A stretch of 12,086 bases of DNA from an uncultured Oscillospiraceae bacterium (GCA_910587465.1 CAJUMS010000080.1:1-12086); one strand, 5' to 3'; counted from the stretch's first letter, positions 1 through 7,793 are shown. Numbers and translations are program-made. The notes: generated by a model not told the origin, from the sequence alone.

Positions 1-8
1 CGGCTTGA

Positions 9-1817
9 TCAGACAAAAAATCGAGAATTTGATTGGGTTTTTAGAGGCGCCCTTATGTTTATTTCACCGACATTACTTTGATACCACGTATAATTATTGA
101 TAATGTCATGTTTAAGAAGCTCCATAAACTCGTCCTCCATGCCCTCCGCGACATAGACCGCGCCGGAGCTGACGTAGCCCAATTCCTTAACATGGGTCAT
201 CTTGTGATACTTTATTTCGATTTCGCCATATTGAGGATCGTCGATAAATCCCAGCACGCTGCTGTCGGTAGGAGTAAGCTGCCGTATTGTGCTGCACATC
301 TCCGCAAGAGTTTCCGACTGCGCCACACCGTCAACATAGGTCATACCGTAGCCGCGGACGACTTCTCCGCCGTTCTTGAGCACATAGGTTACGACGATAT
401 CACCGCCCGTTCCGACATCGCTTGTTTCGCTAAGAAGCTTTTCATGCTCGGACAATATCGCCGATATCGCGTCGTCGGATCGGTAAATATAATATTTGTC
501 GTAATGGTTTATAATGGGATCAAGAAATTTATCCCCCGATACCCTTACCTCGGATATGAGCGCACGGGGCGGAAGATATTTTTCCGCGCCAAAGCCGCCC
601 GTATTGTGAACCAACAGGAAAAATCCCTGACAAGCCAGACAGATAGCGATAAATTTAAGCGCAGTCCACCATATCCTTTTGAACGAACGCGTATGGATAA
701 GCTCAATTGCGGCATACACCACAAACGCGATGATTATCGCGAAAACCGACCCGAGAGAAAATATCACCGGCATTTCATCGCGCGCCATCTGAATAATGCC
801 GATAATGAACACCACGGTCATAACGGACATCACACGATACGCACCCTTGAACACGAATTCGCGTCCCGTTCTTTCGTTCTTCCGCAGCTTGCCTAGGAAA
901 TACGCGCCGATAATCAACGCGGCGAGTATTACGGCTGTCACCACAATATACCAAGGGTGCTTGATAAGGAAAAACGCACGCTCGAGCTGACTGCCTATAT
1001 CGTTGAACGCGGTAATATTGACGCTCCCGCGCAATACCGCACTGAGCCACGTTCCGACAGGCGGAATGACGGCGATCGCCTTTGTCCACTCCTCATATAT
1101 ATCAACGCCGACAGAATTCATAAGCGCGCAGCCGCAATAAACGGTCACAAGACCCGCGGGGAGTATCTGAAATATCAGCGAACACGCCTTCGCGTTAAAC
1201 TTTCTGCCGCAGCACACTGTCACGAAGCAGGATACCGCGTATGCTCCCATATAGCCGACAAACAACAGCAGTATATACGATAGATACGTTCGTACAAATA
1301 TGTTCCTAATAACCGCCGAATTGTACAATATCGTGTCGTAAATGTATTCGTTAAAGGTATCGCTTATATTTCCGTCCGCCGCCGCGGCAAATATCAGTCC
1401 CGCCGCCGAGCACGGTATAAACGATATCATATGCACACCGAGACCGCTTAGGAAATCGCCCCAGAAGCGCTGCCGATAAGTAAGCGGCAGACACCCAAGC
1501 GTGTCGGTACAGTTTCGTTTGACGAAGAAATCAAACGCGGACGCGGGCGTAAAAATGACGACTATCGTAATCCCAACTATCGCCGCGCACGCAACTATCA
1601 GCGCCGCCGTTACAACAATAGGCACCTGATCCTCCAGCAGCCATTTGGCGGAATCGTCCTCTAACGTCAAATATTTATTCATTGTGACGACAAAATAACA
1701 AGCCGCCGCGCCGAGAAGCGTTGTCGAAAGCAAATTCATCACCGCCGAGGCGATCACAACAACACGCATTCCGCGCATCTTATACAGGATATAATCCCCG
1801 AAAAAGCTATTTTTCAT
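9..1817 (-). CDS. Multi-span ABC-2-like permease, partner of the YtrA-type regulator
   Basis: A 602-aa integral membrane protein. About nine hydrophobic segments are visible (near residues 18-44, 65-89, 121-147, 177-203, 212-236, 289-309, 329-345, 350-373, 383-404), then a soluble C-terminal domain of roughly 190 residues. The stretch TDTLGCLPLTYRQRF between TM2 and TM3 resembles the cytoplasmic loop of ABC-2-type permeases that travel with YtrA-family regulators. I start at the ATG at 1817. A GTG at 1829 would extend the frame by four codons, but it lies inside the Shine-Dalgarno AGGAGGTG (1827-1834), which is correctly spaced for the ATG. That SD overlaps the stop of the regulator gene, so the two are co-transcribed and probably translationally coupled. 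No ATPase gene lies between them; if one exists it is beyond position 1. Substrate unknown. Role as an ABC export permease is an inference. Confidence 0.75.
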   Translation of the reverse strand: MKNSFFGDYILYKMRGMRVVVIASAVMNLLSTTLLGAAACYFVVTMNKYLTLEDDSAKWLLEDQVPIVVTAALIVACAAIVGITIVVIFTPASAFDFFVKRNCTDTLGCLPLTYRQRFWGDFLSGLGVHMISFIPCSAAGLIFAAAADGNISDTFNEYIYDTILYNSAVIRNIFVRTYLSYILLLFVGYMGAYAVSCFVTVCCGRKFNAKACSLIFQILPAGLVTVYCGCALMNSVGVDIYEEWTKAIAVIPPVGTWLSAVLRGSVNITAFNDIGSQLERAFFLIKHPWYIVVTAVILAALIIGAYFLGKLRKNERTGREFVFKGAYRVMSVMTVVFIIGIIQMARDEMPVIFSLGSVFAIIIAFVVYAAIELIHTRSFKRIWWTALKFIAICLACQGFFLLVHNTGGFGAEKYLPPRALISEVRVSGDKFLDPIINHYDKYYIYRSDDAISAILSEHEKLLSETSDVGTGGDIVVTYVLKNGGEVVRGYGMTYVDGVAQSETLAEMCSTIRQLTPTDSSVLGFIDDPQYGEIEIKYHKMTHVKELGYVSSGAVYVAEGMEDEFMELLKHDIINNYTWYQSNVGEINIRAPLKTQSNSRFFV

Positions 1818-1832
1818 TATGTATTTCACCTC

Positions 1833-2195
1833 CTATCCCTCGGTGTAGCCGTTGACGATATTTATCAGGTCGGATTTCTCCAGACCCTGTCGGAGTGCGT
1901 GTGAGACCGCCTCCGTGAACGTTTCAATGCTCCGCTTACGTACCGATTCAAGATACCTTCTGCGCTCGGAGACGTAGCTCCCCTTAGCGGGGATTGAGTA
2001 GATAAGCCCCTGTGTTTCGAGACCGGCATAGGTTTTTTGAACGGTATTCGGATTTATTGAAAGCGTCTTAGCTATCTCGCGGACTGTGGGGAGCTTTTCA
2101 CCCTCCGCCATTTCTCCGCTCATTATCAGCTCCGTTATCCGCCGCTCGAGCTGTTCATATATGGGTGCTCCACCCTCAAGCCGCATTGTAAACAT
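1833..2195 (-). CDS. GntR-family transcriptional regulator, YtrA subfamily
   Basis: A 120-aa protein, the usual size of the short YtrA subfamily. A winged helix-turn-helix fills residues ~10-78: PIYEQLERRI at the start, then EKLPTVREIAKTLSINPNTVQKTYAGLETQGLI as two runs forming the GntR signature, with the wing at YSIPAKGSYV. Only a short helical C-terminal tail (~40 residues) follows, not a full effector domain, as is typical for YtrA. Start is the ATG at 2195 with SD GAGGTG five bases upstream. It is the first gene of an operon with the permease and probably represses its own promoter through the inverted repeat at 2234-2260. Family relatives often respond to cell-envelope-active compounds; the inducer here cannot be told. 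Confidence 0.9.
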   Translation of the reverse strand: MFTMRLEGGAPIYEQLERRITELIMSGEMAEGEKLPTVREIAKTLSINPNTVQKTYAGLETQGLIYSIPAKGSYVSERRRYLESVRKRSIETFTEAVSHALRQGLEKSDLINIVNGYTEG

Positions 2196-2233
2196 AACTA
2201 CACCTCATTTGATTTTCAATATTGCGTTTGCAC

Positions 2234-2260
2234 AACTGTATTAATCGTTATAGTACAGTT
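2234..2260. promoter_or_regulatory. Inverted-repeat operator, probably bound by the GntR regulator
   Basis: AACTGTA (2234-2240) and TACAGTT (2254-2260) form a perfect 7-bp inverted repeat. Adding the inner TA/TA pairs gives 9 matches out of 10 per arm, centred at 2247. It lies directly downstream of the -10 box and covers the expected transcription start of the GntR-permease operon, a position suited to repression. GntR proteins bind such dyads as dimers. Assignment to this regulator rests on adjacency. Confidence 0.7.
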
Positions 2261-2262
2261 AT

Positions 2263-2291
2263 ATTGTATCACAGCTTTTTCCATTTGTCAA
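2263..2291 (-). promoter_or_regulatory. Sigma-A promoter of the GntR-permease operon
   Basis: On the minus strand TTGACA (2286-2291) is followed after exactly 17 bases by TACAAT (2263-2268). The match is nearly perfect. The predicted start falls near 2256, inside the inverted repeat at 2234-2260, leaving a leader of about 60 bases before the ATG at 2195. Confidence 0.85.
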
Positions 2292-2300
2292 TAGCTTTTT

Positions 2301-2336
2301 AAAAAAAGAAAACCGCGGAAAATATCCCACGGTTTT
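2301..2336 (-). terminator. Rho-independent terminator of the SGNH hydrolase gene
   Basis: The minus-strand RNA forms a 10-bp stem, AAAACCGUGG with CCGCGGUUUU (2327-2336 and 2309-2318), containing one U.G pair and an 8-base loop. It is followed by C and seven U residues. It begins 13 bases after the hydrolase stop codon. The wobble pairs only on the minus strand, which fixes the direction. It also separates this gene from the GntR promoter just downstream. Confidence 0.9.
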
Positions 2337-2349
2337 TGTAATAATAAAA

Positions 2350-3672
2350 TCAGTCACAATAGCCGAAACCGAGAACGCCGAAATAGTGATTCTCTCCGCC
2401 CGCGACTTTTATCTCTACCGTATGCTCGGCAGCTTCGTCGTCATCTATAACAAGCTCCGTAACGGGGTTGTTCCAGCCATCGCTCTTGTTGGAATTGACC
2501 GTTGTTACAAGATCGCCGTCAACATATATTTCCGCATCCGCGAACGCCTTACTGTTGTTTGCTTTGTAAATAAGCTGAAGAGCCTTGCAGTTGAGCGTAA
2601 ACGTCAGCGACGCATCCTCTTCACCCTTGTACATCCAACCATTATGGAACGCGGAATGAACGTCGTTCTCCACAAAACCGACCAGCTCGGGCTTGAGCGT
2701 TTCACTGTCGATAAAATGCATATCTATATACTTGTCGCTGAATACGGGCGCGGGAAGCGTTTTATCGACCGTGCCCGTGTTGTCGTCAAGCGTTTCCATT
2801 ACCGTTTCGTAGTAATGCGCCACAAAATCGCGGACGATCTCGTGACCTCGCTGATTGGGGTGACTCTCGTCGTCGGAATAGTCCTGCCACGTCATTCTAC
2901 CCTCGGCAAACTCGACGCCGAGAGAATCGGGTTCGCTTATCATCGGTAGCTTGTAGTTATTGCCGATCTCGCTCATATGCGGCTGGCAGGTGTGACCATT
3001 TTCGATGACCGTGAACAGCAGCACCACCGCGATATCGTTTTCCTGCGCGAGCAAGGTGCGCACAAGGCTCTCATAGGCGTTTTTGTAGCTTGTTTCCATT
3101 CCATCGTTCACCGCGAACTCCACAAAGCAGATATCGGGCTTATGCGCCAGTATATCGCGCTCCAAACGGACGTTGCCAAGTATCGACGGAGTTCCCGAAA
3201 GACCCGCGTTGACGTAATTTATTTTAGCGTTCGGATATTTTTCACACAGCCATTCATACGAAAGATTAGCCCAGCACAGCTCGGGATTGGCAGGAGCTAC
3301 CGTAAGACCCTCCGTAATCGAGCCGCCGATATACGAAACTGTGATTTCCTCACCGTTTTCAGCCTTTTTCAGGACGTTCGCCATACGCGTCATATCGCCC
3401 GTTGTCATCAAGGAACGTTCAACCATAAGCTCGTATATCTCCTCCTCCGAGAGCTTTGAGTAGTCGATCTCGGATTTTTCAGGCTCGCTCGATGAGTCGG
3501 ACGAGCTCTCCGTACCGCTTGTACTGTCCGTGCTGTTCGTATCGCTTGACTGCACGGTGCTGTTGTCGGAGCTTGTGCCCGTTGACGTACCGCTTTCCGA
3601 ATTTTCTCCATTGCAGGCGGTCAGTGACAGCAGCATTGCCGCGGCAAGCGCTGCCGAAAGTATCTTTTTCAT
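2350..3672 (-). CDS. Secreted lipoprotein SGNH/GDSL-family hydrolase (esterase)
   Basis: A 440-aa protein. Residues 1-20 are a lipoprotein signal peptide (MKK, hydrophobic core, lipobox LTAC with Cys20). A Ser/Thr/Asp/Glu-rich linker (21-70) would span the cell wall. The SGNH fold follows: block I GGSITEG with nucleophile Ser118, block II around Gly157-Gly160, block III AVND with Asn189, and block V DESHPN with Asp268/His271. The C-terminal third (~305-440) looks like a beta-rich accessory domain. Its product probably deacylates a carbohydrate or other ester outside the cell; the substrate is not readable. The chosen ATG (3672) has SD AAAGGAG seven bases upstream and puts MKKIL at the N-terminus; a TTG at 3690 would add six residues but has no SD of its own. 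Single-gene unit with its own promoter and terminator. Confidence 0.88.
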   Translation of the reverse strand: MKKILSAALAAAMLLSLTACNGENSESGTSTGTSSDNSTVQSSDTNSTDSTSGTESSSDSSSEPEKSEIDYSKLSEEEIYELMVERSLMTTGDMTRMANVLKKAENGEEITVSYIGGSITEGLTVAPANPELCWANLSYEWLCEKYPNAKINYVNAGLSGTPSILGNVRLERDILAHKPDICFVEFAVNDGMETSYKNAYESLVRTLLAQENDIAVVLLFTVIENGHTCQPHMSEIGNNYKLPMISEPDSLGVEFAEGRMTWQDYSDDESHPNQRGHEIVRDFVAHYYETVMETLDDNTGTVDKTLPAPVFSDKYIDMHFIDSETLKPELVGFVENDVHSAFHNGWMYKGEEDASLTFTLNCKALQLIYKANNSKAFADAEIYVDGDLVTTVNSNKSDGWNNPVTELVIDDDEAAEHTVEIKVAGGENHYFGVLGFGYCD

Positions 3673-3706
3673 AGTAATTCTCCTTTGCAAAGTTAAGTTA
3701 TGAGAT

Positions 3707-3735
3707 ATTATAACATATTTTTCTCAATTTGTAAA
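3707..3735 (-). promoter_or_regulatory. Extended -10 promoter of the SGNH hydrolase gene
   Basis: Minus-strand TTTACA (3730-3735), a 17-base spacer, then TATAAT (3707-3712) preceded by TG in the TGTTATAAT arrangement (3707-3714). It stands 35 bases upstream of the hydrolase ATG and immediately follows the stop codon of the DUF554 remnant (3739-3741). Confidence 0.8.
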
Positions 3736-3738
3736 TAC

Positions 3739-4116
3739 CTAAAACGAAAAAGGAAGAAAGACAGCTCCAGCCGCTATGAAAACGGACGGCAGCATATTCG
3801 CCACACGAACCCTCTTACCCCACACGAAATTAACCCCTACGCAGAAAATAAGTATCGAGCCGACAAGAGATATATTGTTCTGCGCCTCCTAGGTGACTAC
3901 GGGCGATATCAGCTTCGCGAGCAAGGTTATCGCGCCCTCGAATACGATCACGAGCAATGCCGAGAATATGCAGCCCTTGCCCATTGAGCAGGTCATCACG
4001 ATAATTATTATCAGGTCAAGTATCGCCTTTGTCGCGAGTATCGAAAAATCGCCCGTCAGTCCGTCCTGTATCGCGCCGACGATAGCCATTGCACCTATGC
4101 ACACGGTCACTGAGCC
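3739..4116 (-). pseudogene. DUF554 family membrane protein gene, 5'-truncated with in-frame stop
   Basis: The minus strand reads VTVCIGAMAIVGAIQDGL from about 4110, a motif I recognise from the middle of DUF554 membrane proteins (normally ~230 aa). It continues with hydrophobic segments to KLISPVVT, then hits TAG at 3889-3891. The same frame continues after the stop with EAQNNISLVGSILIFCVGVN and NMLPSVFIAAGAVFLPF to a final TAG at 3739-3741, which matches the expected C-terminal end of the family. So one nonsense change interrupts the gene, and the first ~90-100 residues are missing. Upstream of ~4116 the sequence changes to a Nudix gene in another frame, so the 5' part was lost by deletion or rearrangement. 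The family's function is not well defined. Confidence 0.8.
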
Positions 4117-4438
4117 AACGGACGTTCTTTATGGGTTGCTCTCCACCGTGCGGAATTTTGTGGTCTTTTACGATAATAGCTTACTGATCATCAGGAGCAT
4201 CAACCAGAAAAACATATTCGGTACTGCTGTCTATCCAATACAGTGTATATAACGGTCTGTTGATCGCACCATCCAGACCGCACTCCTCTTTAAGCTCACG
4301 AAGCGCAGTCTGCTCTGTCGTTTCGCCTGTTAAAATTCCTCCGCCAAGCAGTTCGTTTATGTATCAGTCATACCTGTATGTCTGCACCAACAGTATCTTC
4401 ACGCCGCGTACTGCCAATGCTATGCTCCTGTCACACAT
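4112..4438 (-). pseudogene. Nudix hydrolase gene, two in-frame stops and 3' truncation
   Basis: From an ATG at 4438, with AAAAGGA eight bases upstream, the minus strand reads MCDRSIALAVRGVKILLVQT, then YRYD, a TGA stop (4364-4366), and YINELLGGGILTGETTEQ in the same frame. The Nudix box GX5EX7REUXEEXGU is complete: GGILTGE, TTEQTAL, REL, KEECGL. It coordinates the metal ions for hydrolysis of nucleoside diphosphate derivatives. A second stop, TAA at 4181-4183, follows VFLVDAPDDQ; the frame then resumes with AIIVKDHKIPH and ends near QPIKNVRWLSD, where it runs into the DUF554 remnant. Two stops plus loss of the C-terminal end make an active enzyme unlikely. TGA as Trp is unlikely because TGA ends intact genes elsewhere in the window. 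Confidence 0.82.
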
Positions 4439-4455
4439 AACGTTGTTCCTTTTAT

Positions 4456-6123
4456 TTACAGCCTTGTCATCAAAACCACACACTCAAGAGTTGTAATATA
4501 TTCCAAGGGCAGTTCTTTCATTTCCGTACCGCTTATAGGAACAGGGAAGTTAAAAACTATATTCTTTATCCAGCAGCCGTCCTCACGCTTTTGAGGAAAC
4601 AGTTCTATTTTCTCTATAAAGGCTTTCATAAATTCCTTTTGCTCGACTTCAGTCGCGGAATTGTAAACCTTGTCAAATACCAATAAAAGCTGATAGATAC
4701 TGTCACCCGAAATTTTCTCTTGCCGTATGCTGTTTATCTGCTCTTGAACATTGAGAATTTGGATTTCGATTTCTTCAATTTTACCGTATTGCTCATCATA
4801 ACGCCGCTGCAAGTCCAATAACTTTTTGTCATAATACAGGTCGTCAATATCAAGCTCGTCCATCTGACGTTCTAACCGAGATTTAACCCCGAATGTTTTG
4901 CGAAGCTTGGTTTGTAACGCTTCAAGGCGTTTTTCCATTTCAGCGGTATCAACGGCAGTACCGATTTTCTCTTTTATCGCCTCCGAGAAACGAGGCTCCT
5001 TGACCATAGCAGAGATAATATCAGCTACCATTCGATTAAGTTCTGTCTGCTCAATATTAGTGCGGAAAGTACAGTCGTGCCCTGTCGGTGTGACCGTGTT
5101 CTTGCAGTAGTAATAGTATCGAGTTTTATTGTCTTTGCTGTGTGCCTTAGATATATTTCCGTACAGGCTTTTTCCGCAGCAGGGACATTTCAGAATACCC
5201 GATAAAATATGCGCGTGTTCCGAATTGTTTATTTTCTCGCGTCTGTAGATATTGGACTTCCGTTTTTCTTGGGCAAGCCGCCAATCTTCCTCCGAAATAA
5301 CCGCCTCGTGCTGACCGTCATAAATGGGAAATTCCAATTGTTCAACGACGCGCATTTCATTTCGCGTACCCAGCTTCTTTTCCGTTTTCCGTCTGCCGTA
5401 TGCGATTTTCCCCATATAAACGGGATTATCAAGAACGTCCTTAACGAAATTTGCGGAAAATCCTGGGATAGTACCGTTCTGCCGAAGCTTTTTAACATAG
5501 CCGTTATCATTCAGATATTTTGCTACACCGTTTATACCGTCGTTGGTATGAATATAACGGTCAAATATTGCCTTTATTACGTCAACCTCGTCAGCCGCGA
5601 TGAAAAGCTGTCCGTTTTCAAGGCGGTAGCCATATGGCGCAAAACCTCCGTTCCACTTTCCCTCACGGGCTTTCTGTTCACGTCCCGCCATAGTTTGAGT
5701 ACGAATATTTTCGCGCTCAATTTCAGCAACGGCGGACAGAATGGAAATCATAAGCTTACCAGACTCCTTGGAGCTGTCGATACCGTCCTCAACGCAAATC
5801 AGATTAACGCCAAAATCCTGCATAAGCTGTAGAGAGTTCAGAACATCAGCGGCGTTTCTGCCAAATCGAGACAGCTTAAATACGAGTACATATTCCACCC
5901 CGTCTTTTCCGTTTTGAATATCGTTAAGCATACGCTGAAATTCCAGTCTGCCTTGGATATTCTTGCCCGAAAATCCTTCGTCAGAATATTCATCGGCAAC
6001 AGTCATTCCCTCATATTCAGCATATCGGCGCAGTTTTTCCCGTTGAGCGTCCAAACTGTAACCGTCTACCTGCATAGAGGTCGATACTCTTGTATAAATA
6101 TAGCATTTGGTTTGCCTTTTCAT
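4456..6123 (-). CDS. Large serine recombinase (site-specific integrase/transposase)
   Basis: A 555-aa protein. The resolvase-like catalytic domain occupies residues ~6-155: CYIYTRVSTSMQ with nucleophile Ser14 after Arg12, then YVLVFKLSRFGRNAAD with catalytic arginines near 86 and 89, and the long E helix at AVAEIERENIRTQTMAGR. A recombinase domain follows (~165-290), with GFAPYGY and DNPVYMGKIAYGRR. A zinc ribbon has Cys313, Cys316, Cys340 and Cys351. A coiled coil spans ~395-470, and the C-terminus ends VVLMTRL, as in intact relatives. It would cut and rejoin attachment sites to integrate and excise the element. The frame is open back to 6222, but the ATG at 6123 has SD AAAGGAG and begins right before the catalytic domain. 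The upstream codons overlap the promoter palindrome and are not coding. Confidence 0.93.
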   Translation of the reverse strand: MKRQTKCYIYTRVSTSMQVDGYSLDAQREKLRRYAEYEGMTVADEYSDEGFSGKNIQGRLEFQRMLNDIQNGKDGVEYVLVFKLSRFGRNAADVLNSLQLMQDFGVNLICVEDGIDSSKESGKLMISILSAVAEIERENIRTQTMAGREQKAREGKWNGGFAPYGYRLENGQLFIAADEVDVIKAIFDRYIHTNDGINGVAKYLNDNGYVKKLRQNGTIPGFSANFVKDVLDNPVYMGKIAYGRRKTEKKLGTRNEMRVVEQLEFPIYDGQHEAVISEEDWRLAQEKRKSNIYRREKINNSEHAHILSGILKCPCCGKSLYGNISKAHSKDNKTRYYYYCKNTVTPTGHDCTFRTNIEQTELNRMVADIISAMVKEPRFSEAIKEKIGTAVDTAEMEKRLEALQTKLRKTFGVKSRLERQMDELDIDDLYYDKKLLDLQRRYDEQYGKIEEIEIQILNVQEQINSIRQEKISGDSIYQLLLVFDKVYNSATEVEQKEFMKAFIEKIELFPQKREDGCWIKNIVFNFPVPISGTEMKELPLEYITTLECVVLMTRL

Positions 6124-6165
6124 TGATACCGAACTCCTTTCCGCTATGATATAACGCAATAAAAC

Positions 6166-6214
6166 ACACGTCGCATATTTATTATAACATATTGTTAGCA
6201 AATATGCAACGTGT
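6166..6214. repeat. 49-bp palindrome enclosing the recombinase promoter
   Basis: Arms ACACGTCGCATATTT (6166-6180) and AAATATGCAACGTGT (6200-6214) are inverted with 14 of 15 matches, separated by 19 bases. The right arm holds the -35 region of the recombinase promoter, the loop holds the -10, and the left arm covers the start site. Arm centres are 34 bp apart. No T-run follows on either side, so it is not a typical terminator. Likely a repressor site controlling excision; a recombinase binding site is the alternative. Confidence 0.7.
6181..6209 (-). promoter_or_regulatory. Promoter of the serine recombinase gene
   Basis: Minus-strand TGTTATAAT is an extended -10 (TATAAT at 6181-6186). Seventeen bases upstream is a weak -35, TTGCAT (6204-6209). 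The start would be near 6174, about 50 bases before the ATG at 6123. It lets the recombinase be expressed separately from the upstream mob operon. Confidence 0.7.
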
Positions 6215-6225
6215 AATTTCAAATT

Positions 6226-6408
6226 TTATGCAGCTTTTGGATTTTTAGGCGTTATTATCTTTTTAAGTGATAAACTATCACCTGTTTTTGACTGATTTTC
6301 TTGTATCTCCAAAACCTTTCCACCGTATTTTTGAATCATTTGAGTCATTATGTCTATACAGCGTTCAAAAGCGGCATTATATGTTGCGTTTTCATAGTAT
6401 CTTCTCAA
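6226..6408 (-). CDS. Small protein of the mobilization operon, function unknown
   Basis: A 60-aa ORF starting at TTG (6408) with AAAGGGG seven bases upstream, 20 bases after the relaxase stop. The SD sits in this short gap. The protein begins RRYYENATYNAAFERCIDIM, then TQMIQKYGGKVLEI, and has a basic tail KKIITPKNPKAA. It looks like a single helical bundle without membrane segments or a known motif. Placement between relaxase and recombinase suggests a role in the element, and I believe similar short ORFs occur downstream of mob genes in clostridial elements, but I cannot name a family. The TTG start makes the exact N-terminus uncertain. Confidence 0.6.
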   Translation of the reverse strand: MRRYYENATYNAAFERCIDIMTQMIQKYGGKVLEIQENQSKTGDSLSLKKIITPKNPKAA

Positions 6409-6428
6409 TAAGTCGCCCCTTTCTGTCC

Positions 6429-7793
6429 CTATCGGCTCCGTTTCTTCTCATCGCTGAAAATGTATGTAGTCCTGTAACCCTCCGACCTCCTTTTTATCGC
6501 ATTCTCAACGTCAATTTTAAGCTTCTGACAAGCATATTTTGCAATGTCATAAACCCAGTTGTAAAGCTTCTGCAAGTAGTTTATTTTTTCGGACTGCCTT
6601 GTTATCTCGGCATTAAGAGCAGTAATTTCACGATTCTTGTTACTGCATTCATTTCTCCACTTTTCTGCATTATTTTTCAAATCTTGAATTTCAAGCTGTA
6701 AGTATTTTATTCGATCCATTTCACGCTTGTAAATATCACGCTCCTTTTCCGTGTCCACAAGAATTTTGTTAATGTTCGTCTGCTTGTTAAGTAAGTTTGT
6801 CGCTTTGCCTAACCTTTCTTCCGCTAATTTCTCATTTTCGGTAATTTCCTTTTCCCTAACGTCCAAATGTTCCGCATATTCCTGATTTTTTCTTGCCGCC
6901 TCAATCGCTTTCTCTGTCTGAATTTCAGCAGTTTTAAGCTGCACGGCAGCGGCTTTCTTTTCGGCTTCCACCTTTTCAAAATCCTCAGTACTGACGACTA
7001 TTTTACCTTTTCCCAAAAGAGATTTTTTATGTGGAATTTCCGCGCCGTCTGCCGCATTGCTCAGTTCACTTAGGTGAGTTAACTTATCTTCTAACCGCTT
7101 GACCTCCTTGTAAGCCTCGACCGTCATAGTACCCCGCGATTTTTGCGGTTCGGAAATTGTTATATCGTACCGTCCGCAAATCTCTTTCAGTACGTCACAT
7201 TCGGACTTTCTCCACCTTGCAATGGCGTCCTTACCGTCGCCGTAGCCCATTTCCTTTAACGCCTGCGCTATGCCGTTCTGCGTGTCAACGCCACGTTTGC
7301 AGTGCCCCACGGGTATGTAATCAATGTGCAGGTGCGGCGTTGCTTCGTCCATATGAAGCACGGCGTTAAAAACGTGAAAGTTTGGATTTCTTGCTTGAAA
7401 ACCGTCCATATACTCGGTCAAACACCTTGTAGCAATCTCGCCGTCAAGACTGCCAACTCCCGTATCGTCCTTAGTTCCAATCTGCACAACGTCCTCGTAA
7501 AAGCTTTTTCGCTTGTCGGGGGACGTTACAACATTGTCGGAAACCGCGTGATTAAATTGATACTCAAAATACCCACTTTTGATTTTCCTGTCGCTCCGCT
7601 TCTGCCTTGCATTGTAACGCTCAACCGCCGCTTCGAACAGCCTTTCATAAGCTTCACTGATCGGCTCTTTGATAAACGTCACATTGTTTTTGGTGCGTCC
7701 GCTGTCAACGTTCTTTGGCTTAAAATCACGGTTATTGTGGCTCAAACTGCCTTTTCCCTGACAGTGGGATAATGTCTTTACTCCGTTTATCAC
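6429..7793 (-). CDS. MobV/Pre-family relaxase (plasmid recombination/mobilization protein)
   Basis: A 454-aa protein. The N-terminal ~210 residues carry the Mob_Pre signature: SLSHNNRDF (His19, Arg22) as motif I and HMDEATPHLHIDYIPV (His147, Asp149, Glu150, His154, His156) as the metal-binding HxDE-PHxH motif. The remainder (~215-440) is a long charged coiled coil, typical for dimerization. It would nick one strand at oriT and lead it into a recipient with helper transfer machinery. The only start is GTG at 7793. Its SD AAAGGAG ends one base before the GTG, unusually close, so initiation may be weak. No ATG exists upstream before a stop. The promoter at 7882-7910 gives a leader of ~80 bases. 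The relaxase likely shares transcription with the 60-aa ORF. Confidence 0.9.
   Translation of the reverse strand: MINGVKTLSHCQGKGSLSHNNRDFKPKNVDSGRTKNNVTFIKEPISEAYERLFEAAVERYNARQKRSDRKIKSGYFEYQFNHAVSDNVVTSPDKRKSFYEDVVQIGTKDDTGVGSLDGEIATRCLTEYMDGFQARNPNFHVFNAVLHMDEATPHLHIDYIPVGHCKRGVDTQNGIAQALKEMGYGDGKDAIARWRKSECDVLKEICGRYDITISEPQKSRGTMTVEAYKEVKRLEDKLTHLSELSNAADGAEIPHKKSLLGKGKIVVSTEDFEKVEAEKKAAAVQLKTAEIQTEKAIEAARKNQEYAEHLDVREKEITENEKLAEERLGKATNLLNKQTNINKILVDTEKERDIYKREMDRIKYLQLEIQDLKNNAEKWRNECSNKNREITALNAEITRQSEKINYLQKLYNWVYDIAKYACQKLKIDVENAIKRRSEGYRTTYIFSDEKKRSR

Noticed and set aside
78..896. A 272-codon plus-strand open frame opposite the permease
   Set aside because: It is antisense to a well-supported membrane protein, shows no recognisable domain and has an Arg/His-rich composition typical of shadow frames.
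3700..3987. A 95-codon plus-strand open frame in the junction region
   Set aside because: The minus strand here reads as the DUF554 C-terminal half and the SGNH promoter; the plus frame has a biased Arg/Tyr composition and no SD.
4364..4366. TGA inside the Nudix frame as recoded Trp or selenocysteine
   Set aside because: TGA ends the permease and XRE genes, a second stop (TAA) follows in the same frame, and the gene is truncated, so decay is simpler.
5209..5832. A 207-codon plus-strand open frame opposite the recombinase
   Set aside because: It lies wholly within the recombinase catalytic and recombinase domains on the other strand and has no SD or family motif.
6124..6222. N-terminal extension of 33 codons on the recombinase
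   Set aside because: It would cover the promoter and palindrome and precede the normal catalytic start; the ATG at 6123 has a good SD.
7302..7772. A 156-codon plus-strand open frame opposite the relaxase
   Set aside because: The minus strand carries the relaxase motifs across this interval; the plus frame has no motif of its own.
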